From Discostella pseudostelligera (Eukaryota > Bacillariophyta > Thalassiosirophyceae > Thalassiosirales > Thalassiosiraceae): 40,012 nucleotides of DNA. The stretch spans positions 1 through 40,012 of the forward strand of contig JALLBK010000075.1 of NCBI GenBank assembly GCA_036940085.1. The letters are read 5' to 3'. The notes under the pieces are model-generated. The model made no database searches. It was not told the DNA's origin and worked only from the letters and a program-made list of their open reading frames with translations. Below, one piece after another: positions 1 through 11,102 of this stretch. A program made the position numbers and the translations under genes. Every line of letters begins with the position of its first letter. The stretch's first letter is position 1.

Positions 1-267
1 TCCGTTGAAAGGAGGAAGCTATCAAAGCGATGATGGCAAAGTTACTAGGGCCGTCGTCGTTGCAGGATGAAGCGGGCAACGTAGATTGATTGACAAGCTA
101 GGTTTCGAAAGTAATGGGTATTCTAATAATATGATTCAACCCTTTACACTCTTAAATCTCTACACTCCGAACACAAATACACCCGTCATTTTGAATTAAC
201 TGAAGGTATGCACATCGCCCAGTCGTCGGCGGCAATCTACTCTAAAAGGTTCTATGCAAAGCTAGAA

Positions 268-850
268 TCAGTTCATGCTGAAACGAAGAGAACGACGAGG
301 AAGCGACACGGTCTCCGCCACCTTCTTCGGCTCCATCGTTTCGGTCTTCTTCGCGACATCCTTCCTGGCCATGCGACGAGGGCGATCATTCACACTTGGC
401 AAGGCGGCCTTCTCAATCTCGGATTTCTTCGACTCCTCGAAGGTTGCATGTAGCTGCACCACCGCTTCGTCGTCAGCTTTGTTCGTCGTCTGGCGGCTGG
501 GAACATCAGCCTTCGCCGCGGACTTGCTGACCTTCGCCTTGCTGTTGAAGAGGTCACAAAGGCGGTCAATGTCAAGGGAGGTAGTATGCATCTTAGCAGG
601 GGTAAGCGATCCCTGGAGGATCAACTCCTCGGGTGCATGGCGAAGACTCCGAAGCACAGGCTTGCTGCCCCCACCTGTAGGTACATCACAACCGAGCGGA
701 AGATTGATGAGTTCGACTAACAAGCAGTAGAAGTGCCAATCAATGAGAATTGTTCCACGTACCCTTCACTTCGACGGTAGTCTCGTAGCGACCACTAAGC
801 TTCGACGCCTCGACGGGGCTCATCAATGATTTGACAGTGCTGAAAGGCAT
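268..850 (-). CDS. Small basic orphan protein, two exons
   Basis: I do not recognise this protein. The model is 178 residues: exon 1 850-763, intron 762-717 (46 nt, GTACGT donor, TTAG acceptor), exon 2 716-268. The splice restores one frame from an ATG at 850, whereas the unspliced exon 2 frame has no good ATG. The middle is rich in Lys, Ser and Ala, and the C-terminus has two Arg clusters (RPRRMARK and PRRSLRF), so a nuclear, nucleic-acid-binding or phosphorylated protein is possible. There is no signal peptide or membrane segment. It lies tail to tail with nothing visible on the left and 229 bp beyond the 3' end of the FAD synthase gene on the same strand. The function is unknown; the splice is plausible but untested. 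Confidence 0.5.
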
Positions 851-1079
851 GGTTTCGTTTTGGAGTGTTGACGGAGTTATGAGAATGTTGATTTGGAGAC
901 GGCGGTGGTTTGACCAATCGATAGAGGTGAACGAAGGAGAAAATCCGATGAAACCTCTCGAAAATATTACATGTGAATTCTTTTTGGCGAAAATGATGGT
1001 TGATTGAGTGCGACTCGGCATGACCTTGTATGTGTGTCGTCTCCCTCCTCCCTCTCGCTCCCTCTTCTCTCGTCCATCA

Positions 1080-3973
1080 TCAAGGTTCAGGTGGCAAGTC
1101 AACCAACAAGCAATTGCGATTTTGATTTTTTCCGCGTGCTATGAGGTCGTCGCGAGTATCAATGCATAGAATACCTTCTTCTGGCAGCATCGATTTGAGA
1201 TAATCCAAAGCAAACTCTAAATTCCTCTCAATCTCATCCTTCGAGAAGAATATCGAGCTAGACTTCATGCCATCCTCGTTTTGATAGTTGATAGAATCCT
1301 TCGTTGTCGATGCTCTATTGTGCACTCTTCCTTCGAGAGTAATGATTGTCCTACACTCTGTGTCATCAAAGATGGGATAACTTCCGAAGGCGACATGAGG
1401 GTGAGCATCAACAGCGGCGTTCAGCGCAGAAACGATCGCATCTTCATCGAGTGAAAGGACAATACGATATGGAAAACTCCGAAAAGGCGACGGACGGCCC
1501 TGGATATCTGGCTTGGGCAGCGGGTGGTCCACCTCCAACCCGATCTCATCTACACGCTGTGGAGTTATCGACGGTAGATACGCCGCTAAGCTTTTGATCT
1601 TCCTCTCGAAAAATACCGGCACGCCAGGCAAGATGAAGATGTTCTGGACTTGAAGGAGCGGCCACTCGTCGGCTGGAGCAGTCGGATTGTCTTCTCCCGC
1701 GAAATACTGCAATACCGATGATGTTGGAAGAGTAGCCATCTTTTGCTGACCAACCGAGAGCTGACGAACCAGTGCATTCCGCGCATCTAATTTGTTGTTT
1801 GCATCGTCATTCCGTAACGGACTGTCCATTCGAGTGACGGTAGAACCCATCTTTTCCAACAACAACTCCCTGTAGATAAAATTAGTAAATAACACCGTCA
1901 ATTTACTGAATCATAAAACAAGGAGCAGAAAGAAACAAAATCCCCGTTGACTTACGCCATTTCACAATGCAGTTCCATGTCTAGACAGAGGGCTTCAGCA
2001 ACAGATTTGATGGTAACATCATCGTGAGTTGGTCCAACTCCACCACTGGTGATGATGTAATCGACATCCTTTTCGAAACGTCGAATTTCCGCTACAATGT
2101 CGTCCATGTCGTCAGAAATAATCGACACCCTGGCAAGGGAAATATTCTTGGCCCGTAGTGCCTTGGCAGCAGAAACGATATTGCTGTCGGGAGTCATTCC
2201 TTTCAAGATTTCATCTCCGATAACAATCAATCCAACGGTAAGGAGGGGTGTTCTTTGATTATGTTGGAGTGGATATCCATCGTGCGTTCGGTCTATGGCG
2301 GACGATGTGGCATCATCGTCCTTGTTCAATATGGCTGACATGCTTTCCGTAAGCTGTTTATTCTCTTTCTCCTTCACTTCTATGGATGACTCCGATAACA
2401 TCACCGTCTGAGGAGCATTTGCTTTGTTATCCACCGCAGTATTTGATACAGTCGTAGACGCTTTAGCCTTCTTGTCAATCCGTCCTGCTCTCTCCAACTC
2501 CCAATCCCTCAGCATGTACGCTGGCCAATACTCATCGTCATCGTCGTCGTCAACCTTGCCAACTTCTACGGAGATTCTCGTTCTCTCTGGCATGCTCCTC
2601 TTCGTCTTCAACAACGCCGGACATGGAAATGTATCCCCCACATTCCCAAGAGACGTGTACCCCCGATCATAGAGAACACAGTACGGCAAATCGAAGGTGC
2701 GCAAAAATTCCCAAACATCTCCATAGGTCCAATCCAATATAGGATTGCATCGCAAAAAGGGTGGCATGTAGGTCGATGATGGAGCATACACGCCCTGAGA
2801 GCCGGCGTTGGGATCGTTCTTGCGTGTGCCAAGTACGAATGCCAAGGGGTGCGGTACAGATCTTTTGTTTCTTTTGCTGCTACCGTCGACACCATGAAAC
2901 GACAATCCATCCAATCCAGGGATGGAATTGCGTTCGACCAAATACCGAAGACCTTCCACAAACGATACCCCCTCATCAAATGCAAGCATGTCAACATCAT
3001 ATAGTTCGACGGTATCACGTAGCAATGATAACACTTCTGGGAATTCATCACGGTGTTGGAAGTAGATGACCCGTGGCCGTGGAATGAGCATGTCACTATT
3101 GTTATCATCCGTATCAGGACGTGTTCCTTCTTCCTTCATCATCTTCCTGCAATGATGGGCATGCACCGCCCTCATTAGATGAAAGATGACCACGGCATCT
3201 TTCCCACCATTGTAGCTACCAATCATGCAATAGGGTCCATACAATCGATAGGCCATTTCGAGATCATGCAATGCCATCTTGACCATTGTTGCGATATTAT
3301 TCTTGTTGTTGTAGGGGTAATCAATGGTAGTGATATTATTGTTGCATACCAACATGAGTCGATCGTAAAAGTCGAGTGCTGATTGATAGGCAGATTTAGA
3401 CCATGGAGCTGCAGTGGCCATGGGTGTCATAGCGTCAGCAGCGGCAGGGGCAGAAAATGTTTGTGCTCGATCTTTGGTCAAACAATGACAAAATGGTGAG
3501 CAAACGACACTGTCTCCATGAAAATTGTTGTTGGTATTGTCGTGGATATTAATGTCACGCCAGTTGGGAAGAGATTGGGCGGCCCTAGTAGGGGTAGTAC
3601 CGCCACCGCCACCAACAACTACATCACTGTTATCGCTGATACCGTTGCCATTCAACATCTCATTACAATTTTCTTCACAATTAAAGATGATGGCGGACAA
3701 AGGAATTCTCTCCGAACATCGACGATGATGGCGACAACGAGCTGACTTGGTAGTAGATACAAATCCCGAGCGAATGTGTTGTCGCCGACGATGACTGATG
3801 AATGATAAATTATTTGGAGACGATGATGCCGACGCTGACCCTGCAACAGTAGCAATGGCGAACAATGGAAATGCTGCGCAGAAATAGATGTAGTAATGCA
3901 GAATTACTAGATGAGCTGCAACCTTAGTAATACACCCACGCTTCATCGTTGGCTTGCTGCCAGTACTTGGCAT
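1080..3973 (-). CDS. FAD synthase (PP-loop) fused to a C-terminal MoCF/CinA-like domain
   Basis: This protein should make FAD from FMN and ATP. The model is 935 residues: exon 1 3973-1956, intron 1955-1870 (86 nt, GTAAGT/CTACAG), exon 2 1869-1080. The PAPS-reductase/FAD-synthase domain covers roughly residues 195-450. It has the PP-loop SYNGGKDA (about 253-260), the GTRKNDP motif and a DWTYGDVWEFLR segment. After an acidic linker, a molybdopterin-binding-like domain starts near 577 (VGLIVIGDEILKG, then TSGGVGPTHDDVT) and continues across the intron to FILPGVP. Human FLAD1 has these two domains in the opposite order. The N-terminus has a hydrophobic stretch (about 20-45) followed by a basic, Ser-rich stretch, so an organellar or ER leader is likely, though no clean ASAF motif is seen. 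The linkers are low in complexity (poly-Asp, poly-Gly). The gene is divergent from KEA3. Confidence 0.88.
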
Positions 3974-4429
3974 GTTCAGTGCTCAGTGCATCGGACGAAT
4001 CATCCTCGTCGCCTTCATCATAATCGCCGAGGCCATAAGTAGCTCGCGCGCCGCGTCGTTTGGGTGCGGTCAGGCTGTGCTATGGGTGCGGTCTGAAGCT
4101 GGACAGACGGGTGACGCCACAGACAATGACATGACGTCATCATGTCTCAAGTTCAAATCATGACGCCAGACAGACGAGTGGCTGCATGCGTAGACGTACT
4201 TACGGAGAATGCAGCATCCGGCAACCTCGATGACGATGACGATGACGATGACGATGATGTCCGTCGGTCAATCCGGCAGGTGGCAGATGGTGATAGTAGG
4301 CATCGGCGGCAAGCGGCAAGCACGAAGTACGACAGATAAGCGCCAGGTAGACTGGTACTGGTAGGCACAACAGGACGAGCTTCCACTGCTTGAATCTGGG
4401 AGGGGCCAAGCTAGAGAGAGATAGAGAAG
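3974..4429. promoter_or_regulatory. Divergent promoter between FAD synthase and KEA3
   Basis: This 456-bp spacer lies between two oppositely oriented start codons and contains no gene. It holds the palindrome ATGACGTCAT at 4131-4140 (a full CRE/bZIP-type site). Further TGACG words lie nearby at about 4112 and 4160. A GATGAC microsatellite runs from about 4229 to 4258. A purine-rich GAGAGATAGAG leader lies just before the KEA3 ATG. No obvious TATA box is seen. The regulatory roles are inferred from sequence only. Confidence 0.5.
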
Positions 4430-7400
4430 ATGAAAGAGCTCATAGGCATAATGATATCCATAGGTGGAGCGTCAGCCTTCAACTCTCTGCCTCTGCCGTC
4501 GACGAGACGATGCATTAGTGGGAGTCCATCGACTTCGACTCCAGTTTTATCCAGAGTGTCATCCCTCAATGATTATGGGCACAAATCATCCCGCGGTAGT
4601 AGTTGGCGACCAAGCCCTCATCGACGAAATAATAACAAAGGCCACTCTCGAATAATTCAGCATGCTCTACCATCGCCGCTGGAGTTGAGTCAATTACTGG
4701 ATGGTGCATCATCATCTTTGCATGCCTCATCCTACCTGAATTCAGTGAGCGACTTTGTCCATTCGACAACTACTACTACAATATCTGCTACAGCTACTAC
4801 AAACCACCTACATGAGCATCTATCATCATGGCTCCTTTCAGACTCATCGTCAACATCCCACAACATTGGCAGAATGGTCCACGAGGTGATCGACGAGGTA
4901 GAGAATGAAATCCGAAATGAAATTACCGAGAATAACAATCATCTAGATTCCATAACTGTCACACCCGAAATGGAGAAGGCCAGTCTGAATAATGTGGGGC
5001 ATGATCTTATCATCTTCTTAACTATATGTGCCGTGGCCGCACCGCTGAGTGCCGCACTCAACATCTCGCCAGTATTGCTCTATTTGGCATTTGGTTTAGT
5101 CGCCGGTCCACATGGGATGGGATTACTTCGTGGTAACGAAGAGGTGGGATTTGAATTGGGTGATTTTGGTATATTGTTCTTACTCTTTGTGGAGGGGTTA
5201 AATCTCAGTCCGGAACGATTGCGTGAACTTGGATCATTCTTCTCCTTGGGGGCGACGCAGTTACTACTGAGTGCGGGGGTGATATTCTTCGGTTTCTTCT
5301 TGGGTGGACCATTGTTGTTTCAGGTGGTATCGAATCCCAATGTTCCTATTGATCCACTGATTGTGCAGTTATTGGAACAGCCCGTGGTGGCATTTGCTAT
5401 TGCTGCTGCCGGGTCGCTTTCGAGTAGTGCCTTCGTTTTACCAATACTGAAGGAGAAGGGATGGGAAGATCGTCCTGATGGCATTGCTGCGCTATCGATA
5501 TTGTTATTGCAAGATTTAGCCGTGGCGCCATTGCTTGTGATATTACCACTCATTGCCAATGTGGAGACGGGTGCAACGACAGGATCAGGAGGGGCCGATC
5601 CCATCGCGTTGGGAATATTGGCATTTAAGGCCACGGTGGGATTCGGGGCAGTACTGGCCTTGGCAAGTGTGGCATTACGAAAGGTGTTTCAGATTGTCGC
5701 GAGTAGTCGATCAAGTCAATCGTTCGTGGCGGCCAGCTTGCTCGTTGCTGTTGGGATGGGTGTTGTGTCGGACTTCTTGGGTCTGTCTTCCACGACGGGA
5801 GCATTTGCTGCGGGGGTACTTTTGGCGGAATCGGGCTACAGAGCGCAAATAGAGGTGAGTTGACAAATCAATGCAATGATATGAACTAAGTGGGGGCAAT
5901 GACCACAACTTTGATATCCGTTTTGGTCGATTACCAATCTTTTGAATGATACTGCCTCTCTCTACTTAGGCTGACATTGCACCGTTTGAGGGCATTTTGC
6001 TTGGTGTCTTCTTCATTACGGCGGTAAGTATTTGATATCGTCTTCTAGCCACAACTTAACCCGTGTGTTCTCATACTTGATTTACTTCTCGCAACACATG
6101 AAAGGGTTCCGCTCTTGACCCGGAAACTGTAATACAGTGCTGGCCGACGTTGGTTGTCGGCATTTCATCATTTCTCATCATTAAATTTGGCGTCGTTTAT
6201 TCCGGTGGTGGTGCCCTTGGTCTGTCAAAGGCTGATGCTGCTCGCGTTGGTCTACTCCTCGCTGGTGGAGGTGAATTCGCTTTCGTGATTTTCAATCTGG
6301 CTGCGGACAAGGGTATCATACCGGACACCCTGGGAAGTCTTTTAACTGCATCCGTCATTATTTCGATGGCACTGACCCCATTCCTAGGCGAGATTGCGGA
6401 CTACGTCGGAAAGCAGTTGGATGTGCAGGAAGCACAAGACATCAAAGAACAATGGTTTGGAGGAGAAAATGGTAGCAATATTGCCTATGATGTGAGCATT
6501 AAAGATGAAGGGAAGATAAAAGAAGCATTTTCGCGTTTTGATAAAGATGGCAATGGAGAAATAACTGCTGAGGAATTGCAGAACATATTCACTCTTGTTG
6601 GAGAACGGGACGGAGAAGGGAAGTTTCTGTCGTTGGATCAAGTAAAATCTATCATTCGTCGATTTGATGATAACGACGATGGGGTCCTGCAATATGAAGA
6701 ATTCGCCCAGTTGTGGATGGCAAAACGACGCTCGGCTATGAGTGAAGAATCTCTTCGTCGGGCGGTGGTTGTATGTGGATACAATGAGGTTGGACAACAA
6801 TTGTGTGCACTTTTAGACAAGGCGAATATTGCTGGTATACCGTATGTGGCCTTTGCACGCAAGACGGAACAACTTTCAGCAAGCGTAAGTTATCTGCACT
6901 ATTGGTTTCTGCCTCGTTCAACATACGCATTAATATATTTATCGCGCTTCTCCACAGGTAATAGACGGTGCACGGGTTGTTTATGGTGATGGGACTTCTG
7001 CGGCTCTTATCCGAGCTGCGGGGGTCCAAGAGCCAACCGCTATTGCTATTACATACGCTGAGCCTGAACGGTGCTTACGAGCCACAGAATTACTGAGAGA
7101 TGCGTTTCCAGACACACCTATTTTCGTCAGATCTAATGAACAAAATGAGTTGAAGAAATTGATTCTGGCGGGTGCTACCGAAGTCATTGTAGCAAGCGGA
7201 ACTGTAGCGTCCAGTATTGGGCAGCTATTGGGGGTACGACGTGACAATCGCCTTGGAGGAGACATTGACAGCTCTGGGACGGCCATCGCTTTTAACAATT
7301 TGGCAACATCATTGTATCCTCCAGTGGATAAAGCAACTGACCAAAAACTCTCTGGGCTCGCCGAAGAAATAGATTCTGCTAGTGACAGGGAAGAAATTCG

Positions 7401-7656
7401 AAAGTTGTTCAGGCTCTTCTCAACATCCCTAACGCTCAACGAAGACGGACAAGCACAGGTATCAGAATTGATGGATGAGCTTCTCCGGACCTCAGATTTG
7501 TCTGTTACTGATGAGCAGGTGACGGATCTTTTGGGAAGCGAGTACTTGAATGATCCAGCCATGCTCGACGCAATGAAGAAATATGTGTCATTCAGCGAGT
7601 TCATCATGTTGTACCGGAAGAACATTTTGCTCAGTAAGAAACAGGACGCAGCTTAA
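4430..7656 (+). CDS. KEA3: KEA3-type plastid K+/H+ antiporter with EF-hands and RCK domain
   Basis: This is a CPA2 cation/proton antiporter, expected in the thylakoid membrane, where KEA3 trades K+ for lumenal H+ and so tunes photoprotection. The model is 985 residues in four exons: 4430-5854, 5970-6023 (only 54 nt), 6105-6884 and 6958-7656. All have GT-AG borders and keep frame. The N-terminus is a signal peptide ending in GGASAF, the diatom plastid cleavage motif. The multi-pass exchanger domain runs from about 185 to 590. Two EF-hand loops follow, DKDGNGEITAEE (about 639-650) and DDNDDGVLQYEE (about 681-692). Then comes an RCK/TrkA-N domain from about 712, with GYNEVG where GxGxxG is usual. 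The tail (about 897-982) looks like a degenerate EF-hand pair. Phaeodactylum KEA3 is also known to carry an EF-hand, so Ca2+ control is likely. Confidence 0.93.
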
Positions 7657-7999
7657 TCAATAAACAGTAATTGCATATCCAATCATACTTCTTGCTGTTC
7701 TGAGGGAGAACGCGAGCTGTCATTCACCGTCAGTAGCATTGAAGCGAGCGGCGGCAGTCATCAGGTTCATGTTCATGTTGTGGTGAAGAACTAGGTGAAG
7801 AATGAAGAAGGGACGGGTGTTTGTACCGTTTGTTTTGGCGGGAGAGAGTGTGAGCACAAAAATGGCGGGAGAGAGCAAAGATACAGTACAAGTCGTCCTT
7901 CTGTCGCCCCCATCATCATCGCATGCATCCACCATCCATCCCGCGACCAATCAGATCCAAAAATCCAATCGCCACCACCATGAATTCCGCTGCTGCACC
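7657..7999. promoter_or_regulatory. Spacer upstream of SUA5 with two GGCGGGAG sites
   Basis: This stretch holds the 3' end of KEA3 and the likely promoter and leader of SUA5. Two GGCGGGAGAGAG words lie at about 7837 and 7864. They resemble the GGCGGGAA sites in other spacers of this window. An open frame runs from an ATG at 7802 into SUA5, but this part reads like promoter sequence rather than protein. Confidence 0.35.
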
Positions 8000-9604
8000 A
8001 TGGTCCCAACTTCCTCCTACATGGCCATTCTCCGCATATGCATGATTATCTCCATTGCAGTCAGTCGAAATATCAGAGTTAGATCGCATCGCTTAGTTCC
8101 AAGCGAGTTCATTCATCGTTCCGCCAAACTTCAACAAGCATCAGCATCAGTACCATCTTCATCTTTATTTGCTTCAGCCACTACTTCATTTATTCATCGA
8201 CTGGCTCCTGTTTGCGTTATGTCGCCACCCCACGGCAGCATTAGTATGTCATCAGTGCCAACGTCATCAGCAGATGATATATTTCCCCCAACGACCTCCA
8301 CCACAAACAATAACAAAACTGACGCAAAATCAATGGTTGCCAAACGGGTGTCTGCCTCGCGCACATCCATCGATCAATGTGGGGAACGCCTACGATCTGG
8401 AATGTTGGTTTCATTCCCCACCGAGACTGTCTATGGTTTGGGGTGTAACGCACTTGATCCAGTCGCGGTCCAAAGTATATTTGATGCCAAGGAGCGTCCA
8501 TTAAGTGATCCATTAATTGTGCATGTTTCACGGAGTGAAGACGCATTAGAAATGTGGGATGCCTTCTCTTCGTTAGTGTCTGATGAAGCGAATCAGGATC
8601 ATCCATCGCCGCAGTATATTGAAAGACAGGCATTATCCGTACTGACAAAATCATTTTTCCCCGGACCGCTAACAATTGTTGCTCGGGCACATCCCTCCAT
8701 ACCACAAGTACTCATGGCCAATACTGGATATGTCGCTTGTCGCTCGCCATCCCATCCCATTGCGCGGGCGTTGATTGCATCGGCAAAGGTTCCAATTGCG
8801 GCACCAAGTGCAAATAAATTCGGTCACGTCAGTCCTACCCTCGCAGATCACGTCATGGATGATTTAGGTATGGAGGATGTTTGGGTGGTTGATCCTAGTT
8901 TGGGAAGAATAGATATTGATGAGAATGCAAATGATGCAAACCACAAACATGGCGATAATGCACAAGATAATACGGCTGTATGCCAAGTGGGAGTTGAAAG
9001 CACAGTGGCCAAAGTAGAAATGAATCCATCTTCAGTCTCAGGTGTTATGGGAAGAATTACAGTACTGCGACATGGAGCCATCTCTTCCCAGTCGATACAA
9101 GAGGTGGTGGAAAAGTCGGGCCTTTCTCGATATTTCCTTGTCTCTGATTCTGTACAGTTTACATCCGAGAAGGTGTACAATGTTGCACCTGGTCAGACTG
9201 TGAAGCATTACTCACCGAATGTTCCCTGTTTCATGATTGGCTCGTCGCGGCAGATACAATTCGAGGATGGTATTGAAATTATTGATGAGAAGGAGCGAGC
9301 AATTCTCGCACAATCGGTTATTATAGATTATGGAATGAGACTTGCGTCATACCGCAAGTTTGCATTGGCATACACTGACTTGAGTGTCGAAGGAAACCCC
9401 GTCGTTGCAGCCTCTAATGTATTCAAAACATTACGATGGTCGGAGACGATTGATGGGGCTGTACGTGTGTTTGTTCCAGAGATAGTATTGAGAGAAGATG
9501 AAAACCATGTAGTTGAAAATTCGCAGGAAATGGCATTGGTATTGGCAGTGAAAGATAAGCTCACGAGGGCAGCGAGTGCGGTTGTGGTGGAAACATTCGA
9601 ATAG
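8000..9604 (+). CDS. SUA5: Threonylcarbamoyl-AMP synthase (YrdC/Sua5)
   Basis: This enzyme makes threonylcarbamoyl-AMP from Thr, bicarbonate and ATP, the first step of the t6A37 modification of ANN-decoding tRNAs. It is a single exon of 534 residues from the ATG at 8000. The YrdC domain begins near 120 with FPTETVYGLGCNA, followed by KERPLSDPLIVHVS, ACRSPSHPIARAL, APSANKFGHVSPT and GVESTV. PGQTVKHYSPNVPC is the typical linker motif. The C-terminal Sua5 domain ends in DKLTRAASAVVVETF, so this is the long two-domain form. The N-terminus has a hydrophobic run (MAILRICMIISIAVS) and then a basic, Ser-rich stretch, which suggests import into an organelle. The frame stays open up to an ATG at 7802; I chose 8000 because the upstream part holds promoter-like GGCGGGAG words. 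An ATG at 8021 is also possible. Confidence 0.92.
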   Translation: MVPTSSYMAILRICMIISIAVSRNIRVRSHRLVPSEFIHRSAKLQQASASVPSSSLFASATTSFIHRLAPVCVMSPPHGSISMSSVPTSSADDIFPPTTSTTNNNKTDAKSMVAKRVSASRTSIDQCGERLRSGMLVSFPTETVYGLGCNALDPVAVQSIFDAKERPLSDPLIVHVSRSEDALEMWDAFSSLVSDEANQDHPSPQYIERQALSVLTKSFFPGPLTIVARAHPSIPQVLMANTGYVACRSPSHPIARALIASAKVPIAAPSANKFGHVSPTLADHVMDDLGMEDVWVVDPSLGRIDIDENANDANHKHGDNAQDNTAVCQVGVESTVAKVEMNPSSVSGVMGRITVLRHGAISSQSIQEVVEKSGLSRYFLVSDSVQFTSEKVYNVAPGQTVKHYSPNVPCFMIGSSRQIQFEDGIEIIDEKERAILAQSVIIDYGMRLASYRKFALAYTDLSVEGNPVVAASNVFKTLRWSETIDGAVRVFVPEIVLREDENHVVENSQEMALVLAVKDKLTRAASAVVVETFE

Positions 9605-9812
9605 GATGATGTGAACAACCAGTACGCGACAACTTTCAGATGCTTCAAAGACGTCTTTGATACTCGATGAGGCCCTTTTGTTGTACCTACGAACCATAAT
9701 AGCAAAGAAGTGAGAGTTTGTTCATCTAGCTATTGGTTATAACATTCTTTGCACCATTAGGATTAACGTTGCTTTCAGAATGTTAATTATTGCTTGGTAA
9801 CGAGGGTGCCGT

Positions 9813-10700
9813 TCAAACTCCATTGAGCAGATATATCAAACAACCCACCACCAATGGTATTGTCAAATTATCGTCCACTAAAACTGTTCCGACAAAGGGC
9901 AAATCATTTCGTCCGGACATGGCTTCTGCCACGGCTGTCATTATACCAATGCGCACTCGCGAGTGAAACGACAGCGAAATACTGCTCCTTGATGCATCTG
10001 ATATTGTTGAGTCATTCCCAATGGAAATGTACACATATGTACAAAGTATTGACGTTATAGCACATGCAACAGATCCAGCCACAGATGGTCCTTCTCCCAC
10101 ACTACGAAGTTTAGATCCGTCTCGTGGTCGTCTCAACAATTGTTTCCACGTGATATTCCAATTCAAATATTGGCTAAACCACACCCCTACAATTCCCGCC
10201 ATAGGGTCGGCAAGGGATAGGATCAATAATGAAGTTTGAGCAACTACGATGGGAAAGAGTAGTGTTGATAAGGTTGTACCGAGAAGAAAATAAAATGCTC
10301 CCGGCAGTGCAGGAGAAGATATTCGTCGTCGTCGTCCATTGTTATTGTTTATTGGCGGTGATTTTGTTCCAACATCTTTTGCAGCAGCTGCAGCAGCATT
10401 AGCAACATCTTCCCACTCTCCCCTTTCATGATCTCGAAGCAATTTCCCAAATTTATCCAGATACCAACGATCCCAAGTTTCGTCATGAACTCGTTTCCAA
10501 TGCAGATGATAAAACGCGGCAGTGGCAATGGAGAGTAAAATAAAGCCAATGGGATAGGGTGGGATGATGTACGATATGAGAAGGAGAATAAAGCCCGTTA
10601 CGGCATGTTGGATTCGGCGGGATAAATGTAGGTCGAGCATGATGAATGGTTTAGCCTCTACCACTTCAGTACCAAACACTTGATGATCAGGCCGGTGCAT
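9813..10700 (-). CDS. CTP-dependent lipid kinase, DGK1/phytol-dolichol kinase family
   Basis: This is an integral membrane protein of the CTP-transferase-like kinase family. The family includes yeast Dgk1 (diacylglycerol kinase), Sec59 (dolichol kinase) and plant VTE5 (phytol kinase). The model is 295 residues from the first ATG at 10700; a second ATG at about 10640 gives about 275. The features seen are RRIQHAVTGF at the start of the first membrane helix, ILSLADPMAGIVG, GPSVAGSVACAI, and VDDNLTIPLVVG near the end. The DDNLTIP ending and the length of about 290 residues fit Dgk1 best, which would place it in the ER or nuclear envelope and have it make phosphatidate. Substrate choice cannot be settled by eye. 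An Ala-rich, hydrophilic loop (about 95-125) separates the helices. The gene is divergent from TPK. Confidence 0.72.
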   Translation of the reverse strand: MHRPDHQVFGTEVVEAKPFIMLDLHLSRRIQHAVTGFILLLISYIIPPYPIGFILLSIATAAFYHLHWKRVHDETWDRWYLDKFGKLLRDHERGEWEDVANAAAAAAKDVGTKSPPINNNNGRRRRISSPALPGAFYFLLGTTLSTLLFPIVVAQTSLLILSLADPMAGIVGVWFSQYLNWNITWKQLLRRPRDGSKLRSVGEGPSVAGSVACAITSILCTYVYISIGNDSTISDASRSSISLSFHSRVRIGIMTAVAEAMSGRNDLPFVGTVLVDDNLTIPLVVGCLIYLLNGV

Positions 10701-11102
10701 TTGCCGATCGAACAATGCTCATCGTCATCGTCATAGTCATAGTCATGGTCTTTTTTCCCTCGATACGTTTGGTCGGAAGAAGAGTTGGATATGGTGGCAA
10801 ATACGCAGCAGAGACGATGCTTGTAAAGAAACACCCACCTCAACTTCTATCACATCTTGACGGCCAGATACGATAGACCATATCATCTTTCTTCTCGCAT
10901 TCGTCCGTCCGTCTCCGTCCGTCGAAGGACTGTGAGTTCCCACGTGGAAGTGCTCCTCCACCCACGTCTGCCACGTGGAAGTGCACCCCACCGCACACCG
11001 GATGCAGGTATCGTAGTCCACACCGCGGCAAGGCTAGAGAAAAAGATAGTACCATGGTTGCCGAAAGCTGACCGTACGAGCGGATCCAACTGCGGATAAA
11101 TA
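10701..11102. promoter_or_regulatory. Divergent promoter with two CCACGTGGAAGTGC boxes
   Basis: This 402-bp spacer lies between the DGK1-like gene and TPK. The 14-mer CCACGTGGAAGTGC occurs twice in direct orientation, at 10940-10953 and 10971-10984, each built on the CACGTG palindrome (G-box/E-box). The first copy extends to CACGTGGAAGTGCTCC (10941-10956), which recurs inverted at 24501-24516 upstream of the ubiquitin-like gene. Alternating CGTCAT/AGTCAT words lie at 10721-10747. The spacer has no open frame worth calling. Confidence 0.55.

Noticed and set aside
2..70. Possible C-terminal end of a plus-strand gene entering from the left edge
   Set aside because: Only 22 codons, with no recognisable sequence and no way to test the frame.
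4229..4258. GATGAC array as a possible coding Asp repeat
   Set aside because: It lies in the promoter region between divergent starts and belongs to no supported frame; it is a simple microsatellite.
7802..7999. Upstream in-frame extension of SUA5 (66 residues)
   Set aside because: It is low in protein-like character and contains two GGCGGGAG promoter-like words; the ATG at 8000 is followed by a plausible leader.
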